Shown here piece by piece: positions 56,101 to 64,000 of a stretch of DNA of 64,000 nt. The stretch covers positions 186,001 to 250,000 of the forward strand of contig NZ_JAGKSQ010000002.1 of assembly GCF_017939705.1 (NCBI RefSeq). The letters are read 5' to 3'. The notes beneath the pieces are model-generated. The model did not search any database. It was given only the letters and a program-made list of their open reading frames with translations, and was not told the origin of the DNA. Numbering within the stretch: the first letter of the stretch is position 1; every line of letters starts with the position of its first letter. Origin of the DNA: Halalkalibacter suaedae. GTDB lineage: Bacteria; Bacillota; Bacilli; Bacillales; Bacillaceae_D. The translations under genes were made by a program, and so were the position numbers.

Positions 56101-56691
56101 ATGAAACTATATACACGAACAGGTGACCAAGGGAAAACAAGTGTTGTAGGCGGTAGAGTGTCTAAGAATAACGCAAGAGTAGTCGCGTATGGTACGACAG
56201 ATGAATTAAACTCCTTTGTTGGACAATGTGTGACTCAATTAGATGATAAGCTTTTCCTAGATATTAAAGCAGAGCTAACCAAAATTCAGCACGAACTATT
56301 TGATTGTGGCGGCGATTTGGCAATGGTGAAAGAAACGGAGAAGCTTTCATATAAAACCTCTCTTGAGATGATTGAGTTTTTAGAAGAGAGAATTGATTGC
56401 TACATAGAAGAAGCACCTACACTGGAGCGCTTCATTCTACCGGGTGGCTCCATCCCGTCCGCAACATTGCATATTTGTCGAACGGTTGCAAGAAGAGCTG
56501 AACGCGAAGTTGTACAGTTAGTTGAGCAACAGGCTGAATATAATCCGATTGTTTTAACTTATTTAAATCGTCTTTCAGATTATTTCTTTGCAGCTGCTAG
56601 AGTGGTCAATTTTCGGTTGAATGTAGGAGATATTGAATATGAGCGCAGTGGCTTAGTGTTTAAAAATGGAAAGCGTAAGGATCAAATGTAA
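56101..56691 (+). CDS. yvqK: Cob(I)alamin adenosyltransferase, PduO type
   Basis: Attaches the adenosyl group from ATP to cob(I)alamin to make coenzyme B12. 196 residues with MKLYTRTGDQGKTSVVGG (ATP loop), YGTTDELNSFVG, FILPGGSIPSATLHICRTVA, RRAEREV and NRLSDYFFAAARVVN, all PduO-type. It is divergent from metE; a B12-linked pair around a shared intergenic region. No other cobalamin genes are in the window. Confidence 0.93.
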   Translation: MKLYTRTGDQGKTSVVGGRVSKNNARVVAYGTTDELNSFVGQCVTQLDDKLFLDIKAELTKIQHELFDCGGDLAMVKETEKLSYKTSLEMIEFLEERIDCYIEEAPTLERFILPGGSIPSATLHICRTVARRAEREVVQLVEQQAEYNPIVLTYLNRLSDYFFAAARVVNFRLNVGDIEYERSGLVFKNGKRKDQM

Positions 56692-56709
56692 ATCTTAAGA
56701 TTGTCTTAG

Positions 56710-56751
56710 AAAGTATTTCAACGGGAATTATTCTTTTGAAATACTTTTTTT
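56710..56751 (+). terminator. Rho-independent terminator
   Basis: AAAGTATTTCAA (56710-56721) pairs with TTGAAATACTTT (56736-56747), then a T run. Confidence 0.88.
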
Positions 56752-56859
56752 GTTCTTTTTAAAACTCTCCTAAATAAATCTGCTAGTCCGATGTAATTAT
56801 ATGGAATTAGTCTTTTGAGATATTCATATAGTAATTAGTGTGTTGAAGGAGGATGAGGG

Positions 56860-57771
56860 ATGAAAAGAATGTTGGTATTCGTTCCAATTTTACTAGTAGC
56901 CTGCAGTAATACAAATGGTCAAGATGTGTTAGCCGTTAGTAATCATTCAAGATCTGTTGAAACTTTAATTGAAATGAAAGCACCTGTATATTGGGAAATT
57001 AATTTAGTAGACGAATATAATCAAGCTAACTATGAAATTTCGCTAAACGATTATGGCTATCAGATGGGAATGAGTATAGATGAAAATTCCATTCGTTCAC
57101 TGGCCCGGGAGATCGCTAGTGAAATTGATACTCCGATGCAAAACCCTAAGCTTGCTGAGGATGGTTCAATTATTAAGGGAATTCCTCGTGTGATTTTATC
57201 CGAGAAAGAATTAGTCGAGCAACTTCTTTCATTACCGGTTGGAACCAACGAAACACGATTGCCAATATACGTTACGGAACCTAACATTCGCGATGAACAA
57301 TTAATTGGAATTGATGAGAAGGTTATCGGAGAATTCAAAACCTATTTCAACCCCCACGTTGCTGGCAGAGCACAGAATGTATTACTATCTGCTAAAGCTA
57401 TTTCCGGAACGATTATTGGACCGGGAGATTCATTTTCATTTAATCAGACAGTTGGCGAAAGAACGGTTGCTCGTGGATATCAGGAGGCAATGGAAATTGT
57501 TAATAAAGAATTTGTTGTTGGTATTGGCGGAGGTATATGTCAGACGTCGACAACATTGTTTAATGCTGTAGAAAAAGCGGGCTTATCGATGGTTGAACGG
57601 TATTCACACTCTAGAGAAGTAGGATATGTTCCTGAGGGGAGAGATGCGACTGTGTCATGGGGAGGTCCAGATTTCCGATTTTTTAATCCACATCCGTATC
57701 CAATATTGATTCAAACAAATGTCGATTTGGTAAACGGGGAATTAGTAGTTAGCGTCCACAGTCACTCATAA
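56860..57771 (+). CDS. VanW-family lipoprotein (YoaR-like)
   Basis: A 303-residue protein with a lipobox (LLVAC) near the N-terminus, a middle region and a VanW domain at about residues 165-285: FNPHVAGRAQNVLLSAKAIS, GPGDSFSFNQTVGERTVARG, GIGGGICQTSTTLFNAV, SHSREVGYVPEGRDATVSW. VanW-domain proteins occur in Gram-positive cell-envelope contexts; their activity is not established. Good ribosome site GAAGGAGG. Confidence 0.87.
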   Translation: MKRMLVFVPILLVACSNTNGQDVLAVSNHSRSVETLIEMKAPVYWEINLVDEYNQANYEISLNDYGYQMGMSIDENSIRSLAREIASEIDTPMQNPKLAEDGSIIKGIPRVILSEKELVEQLLSLPVGTNETRLPIYVTEPNIRDEQLIGIDEKVIGEFKTYFNPHVAGRAQNVLLSAKAISGTIIGPGDSFSFNQTVGERTVARGYQEAMEIVNKEFVVGIGGGICQTSTTLFNAVEKAGLSMVERYSHSREVGYVPEGRDATVSWGGPDFRFFNPHPYPILIQTNVDLVNGELVVSVHSHS

Positions 57772-58275
57772 TTATACAGTAGATTGGGAGGGGTTTAACG
57801 AGGCAACCTTTCCTTTTTGACTTTCTATACTCTGTTCGAAAGTTGAAGATAGATTTTATGGATAAAGAGCAAGCTGTTAGCAATTGCATGTTGTTGGAGG
57901 AGTAATTGGAAAGCGAAACTGGATAAAGTGTCACAGAGTTCTCTCGTTATATTTCCCCAAGTCGGTCAACCATCAGCCCTTCGACATAAATACGAATTCT
58001 GATATAATTATGCACCATTTTCAATTTAGTTTTTATAATGATGAGAAGAGATTTCTATTTCTGAACGCTTCAACTAGAGAAAAAATCAGCTTGCAAACTG
58101 AAAGTATGTTATCTCATTTTAAAGACTAAACTATTGATCCGGTTATATTTGTGAATTTTCTTTAGTCTCACTCAGTCAGCAAATATAATGGATAAAAGAA
58201 GTGTATCCTATGTAAGCATTCTAAACGAATGTGAAAAAGGAGATGATTCAATCTGGTTTGATTGAATAATTTTAG
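57772..58275. other. Intergenic stretch with no confident gene
   Basis: About 500 bases without a supported gene. One open frame on the + strand (57884-58129) could encode 81 residues (or 39 from the ATG at 58010, ending SMLSHFKD), but neither start has a ribosome site, so I do not call it. A small hairpin, ATTCAATC with GATTGAAT, lies near 58246-58266. It may hold a decayed gene. Confidence 0.5.
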
Positions 58276-58305
58276 GCATAAATTAAACCAAGCCTTCATA
58301 TGATA
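58276..58305 (+). promoter_or_regulatory. Candidate sigma-E promoter of the M23/LysM gene
   Basis: GCATAAA (58276-58282), 14-base spacer, CATATGAT (58297-58304): close to the sigma-E consensus (GHATRTT, CATACANT). Confidence 0.45.
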
Positions 58306-58351
58306 GTACAGTAAAAAATGGAAAATAGATGTTCTTACTTATGAGGAGGAA

Positions 58352-59260
58352 ATGATGATTGATTTTATAAAAAGAATTTGTATTGCTCTTGTTCTTGCTC
58401 TGTTCATTGGGATGTTATTTGTAGGTACTTCTTATACGTTCGCACATGAGGACGAAAAATTGCCAGAAGAGTTAGTTGAAGCCCATATATGGCCAACCGT
58501 CGGTGATGTAACAGATACATACGGGACGAGAAATGGAAAACATTATGGAATCGATATCGCGGCCGAGGAAGGAACACCTGTAATTTCTATCGAAACAGGT
58601 GTCGTCACTCGGTCTTATTATTCAGATACATATGGACATGTTATCTTTGTTGAACATGAAAATGGATTAGAAACAGTATATGCCCATTTAAATGAACGTC
58701 TCGTGGACGAGCTTGAAGTTGTAGATGAAGGTCAATTAATTGGTACTGTTGGCACAACGGGTGAATCATCAGGTAATCATCTTCATTTTGAAGTTCACTA
58801 TGGAAATTGGAATATCGAAAAGTCAGAATCGATTGACCCATTTGTAGTGCTCTCTACAGAACCTGAATATATGTATGCAGCATTAGGCGAAGAATCTCCA
58901 TATGGGTCGGATTGGAGAACAAGAGATAGTATTACTGTTTCAAGTAATGATAAGCATAGAAACTCTGACGGTATGATTGTTGTGACAGTGAATCGCGGCG
59001 ATACTATTTCCAAGATTGCTTATGAAAATAATGTGTCAGTAGAAGAGGTAATGAACTGGAATCTACTTGAAAATGATGTCATCTACCATGATCAAGAATT
59101 GAAACTTTATCCAAATAAGGATAGGCATGTTGTAAAAAAAGGAGAAACCCTAACAGCGATTGCTGATAAATATCAACTATCCATTGAAGGTTTACAGGAA
59201 TTAAATAAACTACAATCTGATCTAATTACAACAGGTCAATCTCTCGTTATAAATAAGTAA
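58352..59260 (+). CDS. M23 peptidase with two LysM domains
   Basis: A 302-residue exported protein. Signal peptide (residues about 1-31, ending FAHE), M23 metallopeptidase domain (about 48-170) with zinc ligands in KHYGIDIAAEEG (HxxxD) and NHLHFEVHYG (HxH), then two LysM peptidoglycan-binding modules (about 210-255 and 259-302). It likely cleaves or remodels peptidoglycan; a sigma-E-like promoter suggests the sporulating mother cell, so engulfment or cortex work. GAGGAGGA precedes twin ATGs at 58352/58355. Confidence 0.9.
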   Translation: MMIDFIKRICIALVLALFIGMLFVGTSYTFAHEDEKLPEELVEAHIWPTVGDVTDTYGTRNGKHYGIDIAAEEGTPVISIETGVVTRSYYSDTYGHVIFVEHENGLETVYAHLNERLVDELEVVDEGQLIGTVGTTGESSGNHLHFEVHYGNWNIEKSESIDPFVVLSTEPEYMYAALGEESPYGSDWRTRDSITVSSNDKHRNSDGMIVVTVNRGDTISKIAYENNVSVEEVMNWNLLENDVIYHDQELKLYPNKDRHVVKKGETLTAIADKYQLSIEGLQELNKLQSDLITTGQSLVINK

Positions 59261-59351
59261 TTCGTCTTTCAACATAGTCAATCTACAATAAATTTGTCGA
59301 ATATGGTAAAATAATGTTTATTGAGATTGTTTGTAAAATGGGGAATGAAGG

Positions 59352-59726
59352 ATGAATATAAGTACTGAACTTTTTCTGTGGCTAAACAAACAAACAGATA
59401 TACAAAGTCATAATGTTGATTTAATAGACGGTTTTCTTTTTATGCTACAAAAAATAAACAGACATCAATCGATTCGTCTTATCAGTGATCAACAAATCCA
59501 CCCACGTTTTTGGAGAAGTCATGATCGGACATTCGGCTATAAATTAATGACTAAAAATAAAAAAAACAAAAATGCCCATCTTTATCAATTTTATTTAGAC
59601 GTGGCCTTTGCGGAACAATTTATTCAAATGGAGCAAGAGAGTATTCGTGTAACTGAAAAGGGAAAGTGTTTTTTAGAGAAAGAAAAAGAAGAACAATTAG
59701 ATTTGTTATTTACTTATATTTGGTAG
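59352..59726 (+). CDS. Uncharacterised protein
   Basis: A 124-residue basic soluble protein. The C-terminal stretch ESIRVTEKGKCFLEKEKEEQ resembles the end of winged-helix-type folds (x-VTxKGxxFL), but I do not recognise a family. Ribosome site GGGGAATGAAGG precedes the ATG. It has its own terminator and lies between two LysM peptidase genes. Confidence 0.6.
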   Translation: MNISTELFLWLNKQTDIQSHNVDLIDGFLFMLQKINRHQSIRLISDQQIHPRFWRSHDRTFGYKLMTKNKKNKNAHLYQFYLDVAFAEQFIQMEQESIRVTEKGKCFLEKEKEEQLDLLFTYIW

Positions 59727-59770
59727 GGAGCGATAAAAGAGTCTAAGGAATTAAACTCTTTATGCTCCCT
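59726..59770 (+). terminator. Rho-independent terminator
   Basis: GGGAGC (59726-59731) pairs with GCTCCC (59764-59769), with an inner AAAGAGT/ACTCTTT helix. The stem carries several unpaired bases and the T run after it is poor. Confidence 0.6.
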
Positions 59771-59807
59771 ATTGTACCTTTGTTGTAACTTGTTAGTTGA
59801 ATTTACT

Positions 59808-59836
59808 GTATGTTAGTAAATAGTTCATCATATAGT
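59808..59836 (+). promoter_or_regulatory. Sigma-E-type promoter of the LysM/M14 peptidase gene
   Basis: GTATGTT (59808-59814), 14-base spacer, CATATAGT (59829-59836). Both boxes fit the sigma-E consensus (GHATRTT and CATAYANT) fully, giving mother-cell expression about 25 bases before the ribosome site. Confidence 0.65.
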
Positions 59837-59860
59837 TATTAATAGAGGGGGAGAGGATAA

Positions 59861-60919
59861 ATGAGGCATATCGTAAATGAAGGAGAAACAATAGCGAAAA
59901 TCGCTTATATGTACGGGATCCGTCCATTTGATTTATTGCTTTTTAATCGACACTTAGATTCAGAAAGTGCGTATGTTAAACCGGGGACAAAACTACATAT
60001 TACGAATTCAATAAGTCAATCTGATCCATTTGATTGGGATGGCAAGGCTGAATTTAGTCAGGTCGATTTGGAGAATATACTTCCGCTAATGAAATCAATG
60101 GGCGTTGGGGTTGAAATTATAGGATATTCTGTTATGAGAAAGCCGATTTATGCATTAACAGTTGGTCGAGGTGAAAAAGAAATATTTTATTCTGGTGGAT
60201 GGCATGCGAACGAGTGGCACACTAGTAAGTTTCTTACATTATTTATTCATCAATTGGCACTAAAGGATCAAATGGATGAAGAGTGGGAGGAATATCGAAT
60301 TCAGAAGCTGCTTGATCATGTCAAATTAGTCGTCGTTCCTTTAGTTAATCCAGATGGAGTAGATTTGGTTCTTCAAGGAATTTACAAGGAGCATCCCTTT
60401 TATGATCAAATTCTACAAATGAACAAAGGGATGACTGGTTTTGATCACTGGTCAAGTAATATTCGTGGAGTCGATTTGAATCATCAATGGGCTGCTGGGT
60501 GGGAAATTGAAGCAGAAGAAAGTCCCCAACAACCGTGGTCACGACATTATAGTGGGACTAAGCCTCTTACAGAACCAGAAGCGAAAGCAATTTATCGGTT
60601 AACAAAAGAGCATTGTTTTAATTATGTGCTTGCATTTCATTCTCAGGGACAGGTTATTTATTGGGGTTACCGTGGCCTGGAACCGGCCGAAAGTAATGAG
60701 ATGGTTAGACGTTTATCGTTAAAGAGCTCGTATACACCAATTCATACTGCAGATAGTGACGGAGGCTACAAGGATTGGTTTATCAAGGAAACAGGAAAAC
60801 CGGGCTTTACTATTGAAGTCGGTGTCGGGACAAATCCGCTATCTCCCAAGGCGTTTGCTGAGGTGTGGTCAAATAATTGTCTTCTTGCACTAGAAGGTCT
60901 GTGCTTATGGGACCGGTGA
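59861..60919 (+). CDS. LysM-M14 peptidase (gamma-D-glutamyl-diamino acid endopeptidase type)
   Basis: A 352-residue protein without signal peptide: an N-terminal LysM module (RHIVNEGETIAKIAYMYGIR, residues about 1-48) and an M14 carboxypeptidase-fold domain (about 70-350). Zinc ligands are in GGWHANEWH (HxxE) and AFHSQGQ (His); the catalytic Glu is in FTIEVGVG; NPDGVDL and RGVDLNHQW are further M14 motifs. It resembles YqgT and endopeptidase I of sporulating bacilli, which cut gamma-D-Glu-diaminopimelate bonds in wall peptides. A sigma-E-type promoter precedes. Confidence 0.9.
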   Translation: MRHIVNEGETIAKIAYMYGIRPFDLLLFNRHLDSESAYVKPGTKLHITNSISQSDPFDWDGKAEFSQVDLENILPLMKSMGVGVEIIGYSVMRKPIYALTVGRGEKEIFYSGGWHANEWHTSKFLTLFIHQLALKDQMDEEWEEYRIQKLLDHVKLVVVPLVNPDGVDLVLQGIYKEHPFYDQILQMNKGMTGFDHWSSNIRGVDLNHQWAAGWEIEAEESPQQPWSRHYSGTKPLTEPEAKAIYRLTKEHCFNYVLAFHSQGQVIYWGYRGLEPAESNEMVRRLSLKSSYTPIHTADSDGGYKDWFIKETGKPGFTIEVGVGTNPLSPKAFAEVWSNNCLLALEGLCLWDR

Positions 60920-60937
60920 TCAACTTTTAATGCTAAC

Positions 60938-60990
60938 AAAAGAGGCCACTGAAAAAGGTGAAAACATTCCTTTTTTAGTGGCCTCTTTAA
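60938..60990. terminator. Hairpin between convergent genes
   Basis: AAAGAGGCCACT pairs with AGTGGCCTCTTT, with a further AAAAAGG/CCTTTTT helix inside. It can end transcripts from both sides. Confidence 0.88.
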
Positions 60991-61018
60991 CAAGATATGT
61001 TAGATATTTTTAAGGGAA

Positions 61019-61267
<249 letters not shown>

Positions 61268-61530
61268 TTAAAAAGCCCTCCAATTTCGGTATCCATTCTA
61301 TCTTATTCAAAACATACGAATGTTTATCCTGTATGTTCCCACTTTTGAATAAGTCTTTTTCTACTGACTTATTGTAAAACGTAATGACAAACTTTTCAAC
61401 ATATACCTCTTAAATTTATTAAATTTAACGTCATTATTCTTATTTATTCCCATTCCGTTACTTTGGAGCACCGATGTTTACTGGAATTTGATACAATAGA
61501 AATAAGCATTTGGAATAGGAAGTTGGTGAT

Positions 61531-62592
61531 ATGGTGAACAGTAAGGATGTTATCATTGTCAAAATACTTGACGCTTTAAAGGGTGAACGTTCAATTTATG
61601 GAGCGTATCATTTACTAAAGGGCAAAAAATCTGCACAGACGATTCAAGATGGTTCTTTTTTTTCAATTCTTCATTTTTTTGGGTTATTCCCGACAATTGA
61701 AAGAGATGAAATCAAATCCATCGTTGAAAAGCTAGCAGCAAGAAATGTCGTTCAATGGATCAGCAATGATAGTGCCGTTGTAACTGAGTATGGAAGGGAC
61801 AAGCTTTCTGAGCTGGTAAGTCAATATCAATACTTAGACGACTTAAATGGCTGGCAATATCATGATTTAGCGAATGTGGTTTGGTTACGAATCATGCTGT
61901 GTGTTCAAACGCTTAGTCATATCGTTCATCAACATAACCGTTTTTATCCTATTACACACCAAAGTCAGATTCAATTATGGGTCAAAAGGACTCTTCCTAA
62001 AGAAAATAAGCTCCAAGCAAATTTGTTTACAGCCTTATATAAGGAGTTACATTATTTTTTATCTACATGTAATGAGCTACAAGCAACTGTCTTTGTCTTT
62101 CAATTGACAGGTAGAGAAAATATAGGTTTAACAAGGCTCCAAATTGCTGAGCTTATGAATAAAAGTCAGGATGAAATTACGCTTGTTCATCTTTCTGTTA
62201 TCCATAAACTTTGTAAAGAGACGGAGCAACAATCTCTTTATCCGATTTTATCACTATTTGCTAAAGATTTGACTTCAACGCTCGTCTTAACTGAATCGGC
62301 CTCTAAGACGTTAGAATTGTTTCAAATGGGGTATACGGTTGAAGAAATAAGTCAAAAGAGGAAATTAAAAGTAAGTACGATTGAAGACCATATTGTTGAA
62401 ATTGCCCTACTAGATAAGAATTTTCCTATTGAACAGTTTGTGCCGAATCAGATAGCTGAGGCGATTGTTAGATCGTCGAATGTTCTTCAAACGAGTCGAT
62501 TAAGAGTAATTAAAGAAAATGTAGAAGAGGATGTTAGTTATTTTATGATTCGTTTGGTTTTGGCTAGGAGGAAGGTAAATGATGGGACTTGA
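61531..62592 (+). CDS. ypbB: YpbB, helix-turn-helix protein coupled to recS
   Basis: A 353-residue protein whose C-terminal part (LELFQMGYTVEEISQKRKLK, VSTIEDHIVEIA) is the HTH_40 helix-turn-helix of YpbB. The N-terminal region has no motif I recognise. It overlaps the RecQ-type helicase gene by 14 bases, as ypbB and ypbC (recS) do in B. subtilis, suggesting a shared role in DNA metabolism. Confidence 0.9.
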   Translation: MVNSKDVIIVKILDALKGERSIYGAYHLLKGKKSAQTIQDGSFFSILHFFGLFPTIERDEIKSIVEKLAARNVVQWISNDSAVVTEYGRDKLSELVSQYQYLDDLNGWQYHDLANVVWLRIMLCVQTLSHIVHQHNRFYPITHQSQIQLWVKRTLPKENKLQANLFTALYKELHYFLSTCNELQATVFVFQLTGRENIGLTRLQIAELMNKSQDEITLVHLSVIHKLCKETEQQSLYPILSLFAKDLTSTLVLTESASKTLELFQMGYTVEEISQKRKLKVSTIEDHIVEIALLDKNFPIEQFVPNQIAEAIVRSSNVLQTSRLRVIKENVEEDVSYFMIRLVLARRKVNDGT

Positions 62593-64000
62593 ACAATCAC
62601 TTAAGCAATATTTTGGTTACACAGCCTTCCGTGAGGGGCAACGTGAGATTATCGAAGCGGTCCTAGAGAAGAAGGATGTTGTAGCAATGCTACCAACAGG
62701 AACAGGAAAATCAATTTGTTATCAGTTACCGGCACTACTTCTTAATGGAGCAACGATTGTTGTTTCACCGCTTCTATCACTAATGGAGGATCAGGTACAG
62801 CAATTACGTTCAGAAGGAATTCGTTCTGTTATTGCTTTAAATAGTTTTATGAGTAAGGAAGAACGTGAGCAAGCTCTTCACAAGCTTCATTTGTACAAAC
62901 TAATCTATGTATCACCGGAAATGCTTCAATATAGGTTTATCCAGTTTGCCTTGAAAAGATTAGCCATTTCATTATTTGTTATTGATGAAGCCCATTGTAT
63001 CTCACAGTGGGGGCCAGATTTTAGACCAGATTATTTAAGACTTGGTGCTGTAAGAGAATGGTTAAAAGATGCACCTTGTTTAGCAATTACAGCCACAGCG
63101 ACTAGTGAAGTACAAGAGGATTTAAAAAAACAGCTTCAAATGAAAAATCCAATTTCTATTATTTATTCAGTCGATCGCCCAATGATCTCATATCAGGTTG
63201 AAGCTGTATCATCAACAGAAGAAAAAAAACAGAGAGTAAGGGAATTGGTTCAGCAATTACAAGGACCTGGCATGATTTATTTTTCTAGCCGGATGTGGGC
63301 AGAATCAATTTGTCATATGCTCAAACTAGAAGGTTTTGAGCGAGTTGCTTATTATCATGGAGGTCTAACAACTGAGGATCGTTTGCTCATTCAACAACAG
63401 TTTATGATGGGACAAATTGATATCATTTGCTGTACTAGTGCCTTTGGGATGGGAATTAACAAAAAAGATATTCGTTTTGTTATTCATTTCCATTACCCAA
63501 TAGAACTAGAATCTTATGTACAAGAAATTGGACGGGCTGCTCGTGATGGAAAGCCAAGTGTTGCAATATTACTTTATTGCGATGATGATAAAGGCTTATC
63601 AAGGATGTTAATTGAAAGGGATGTTCTCACAGAAAGTCAACTACATCATCTTGTCGCACAATTAGGTGAACATAATCAGTGGAATCGCCGCATTGAAGAG
63701 AATATCTTCAACCAACTCGCATGCTCTGAAACAAGTTGGAGGAGCGTTCTTTACACACTTGAAAAGCTAAACATCATTCAAAACGAACAAGTCGCTTCAT
63801 TTACACCAGCAAAGCTTGTCAATAAGCTTAAAGAGATTCAGAGAAAACGAATAGAAGAGAAAGAAAAAAAGGTTATGCAGTTTGAAGCTTGGATTAAAAG
63901 GAAATCTTGTAGGAGAGAATCACTTTTAGGATATTTTCAAGAAATGTTAACATCCCATCCAATCCATTGTTGTGATAACTGTGGTGCTGATTTGGGTCCG
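62579..64000 (+). CDS. recS: RecQ-type ATP-dependent DNA helicase RecS, 3' end outside window
   Basis: Open frame of 474 codons to the window end with no stop, so the last part is missing. Superfamily 2 helicase: motif 0/I region FREGQREIIEAVLEKKDVVAM and Walker A PTGTGKSICYQLP, Walker B VIDEAHCISQWG (DEAH), motif IV-VI FSSRMWAE and IGRAARDGKP, then a zinc-binding segment CCDNCGAD near the end. ATG 62579 is chosen (AGGAGG 7 bases upstream). Downstream of ypbB, it corresponds to YpbC/RecS, a RecQ-like helicase acting on recombination intermediates. Confidence 0.92.
   Translation, partial: MMGLEQSLKQYFGYTAFREGQREIIEAVLEKKDVVAMLPTGTGKSICYQLPALLLNGATIVVSPLLSLMEDQVQQLRSEGIRSVIALNSFMSKEEREQALHKLHLYKLIYVSPEMLQYRFIQFALKRLAISLFVIDEAHCISQWGPDFRPDYLRLGAVREWLKDAPCLAITATATSEVQEDLKKQLQMKNPISIIYSVDRPMISYQVEAVSSTEEKKQRVRELVQQLQGPGMIYFSSRMWAESICHMLKLEGFERVAYYHGGLTTEDRLLIQQQFMMGQIDIICCTSAFGMGINKKDIRFVIHFHYPIELESYVQEIGRAARDGKPSVAILLYCDDDKGLSRMLIERDVLTESQLHHLVAQLGEHNQWNRRIEENIFNQLACSETSWRSVLYTLEKLNIIQNEQVASFTPAKLVNKLKEIQRKRIEEKEKKVMQFEAWIKRKSCRRESLLGYFQEMLTSHPIHCCDNCGADLGP

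Noticed and set aside
57884-58129. 81-codon frame in the vanW-M23 gap
   Set aside because: No ribosome site at either possible start and no recognised family; left as an uncertain remnant.

Overview
The window looks like chromosomal DNA of an endospore-forming, low-GC member of the Bacillaceae. Evidence: spore germination (gerA-type), spoVA-type, spmA/spmB, dacB and Spo0E-type genes; Bacillus-style ribosome binding sites with many GTG and TTG starts; and the backbone order ribD-ribE-ribBA-ribH-ribT-ypuF-scpA-scpB ... dacB-spmA-spmB-rluB-resABCDE ... fer-ypbB-recS, as around the rib/res region of B. subtilis. I see no rRNA, tRNA, CRISPR array, insertion sequence or prophage.

Layout. 0.1-9.7 kb: small operons and single genes (ArAE-type membrane protein plus SUKH protein, ribokinase, a lipoprotein fusing leucine-rich repeats to a TraB/GumN domain, EmrE-type transporter, manganese pyrophosphatase), then a yybP-ykoY manganese riboswitch leading a three-gene operon (Spo0E-like phosphatase, DUF1232 protein, TerC/YkoY exporter) and a kinase-fold protein. 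9.8-10.4 kb: an MsrA gene whose catalytic cysteine codon is an in-frame TGA, followed by a SECIS-like hairpin. It is a candidate selenoprotein and the most striking item here. 10.6-14.6 kb: gerXA-XB-XC germination receptor operon with a small fourth gene. 14.7-24.2 kb: single genes including a flavin monooxygenase, a DgcK-like diguanylate cyclase, a SwrC-like RND pump, a methyltransferase and UppP. 24.3-27.1 kb: LacI regulator and GH51 arabinofuranosidase with promoter, operator-like palindromes and a cre-like site. 29.0-33.4 kb: FMN-riboswitch-controlled riboflavin operon. 34.1-35.4 kb: scpAB.

35.6-43.8 kb is an accessory block set into the conserved backbone: a GRDP-like Cys-rich protein, SodF, a MITE-like intergenic repeat, and a complete seven-gene operon (DUF1657, YhcN/YlaJ lipoprotein, SpoVAC, SpoVAD, SpoVAEb, DUF1657, DUF421-DUF1657) matching the spoVA2mob type linked to spore heat resistance, flanked by further DUF421 genes. 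44.0-53.1 kb returns to the backbone: dacB-spmAB (spore cortex and core dehydration), rluB, resABC (cytochrome c maturation) and resDE (redox two-component system).

53.2-56.7 kb is a vitamin B12 block: metE (B12-independent methionine synthase) under a cobalamin riboswitch, a small uncharacterised gene behind it, and a divergent cobalamin adenosyltransferase. 56.9-60.9 kb holds VanW, M23/LysM and LysM/M14 cell-wall proteins, two with sigma-E-like promoters that suggest mother-cell expression. 61.0-64.0 kb has ferredoxin, ypbB and the RecQ-type helicase recS, cut by the window end.
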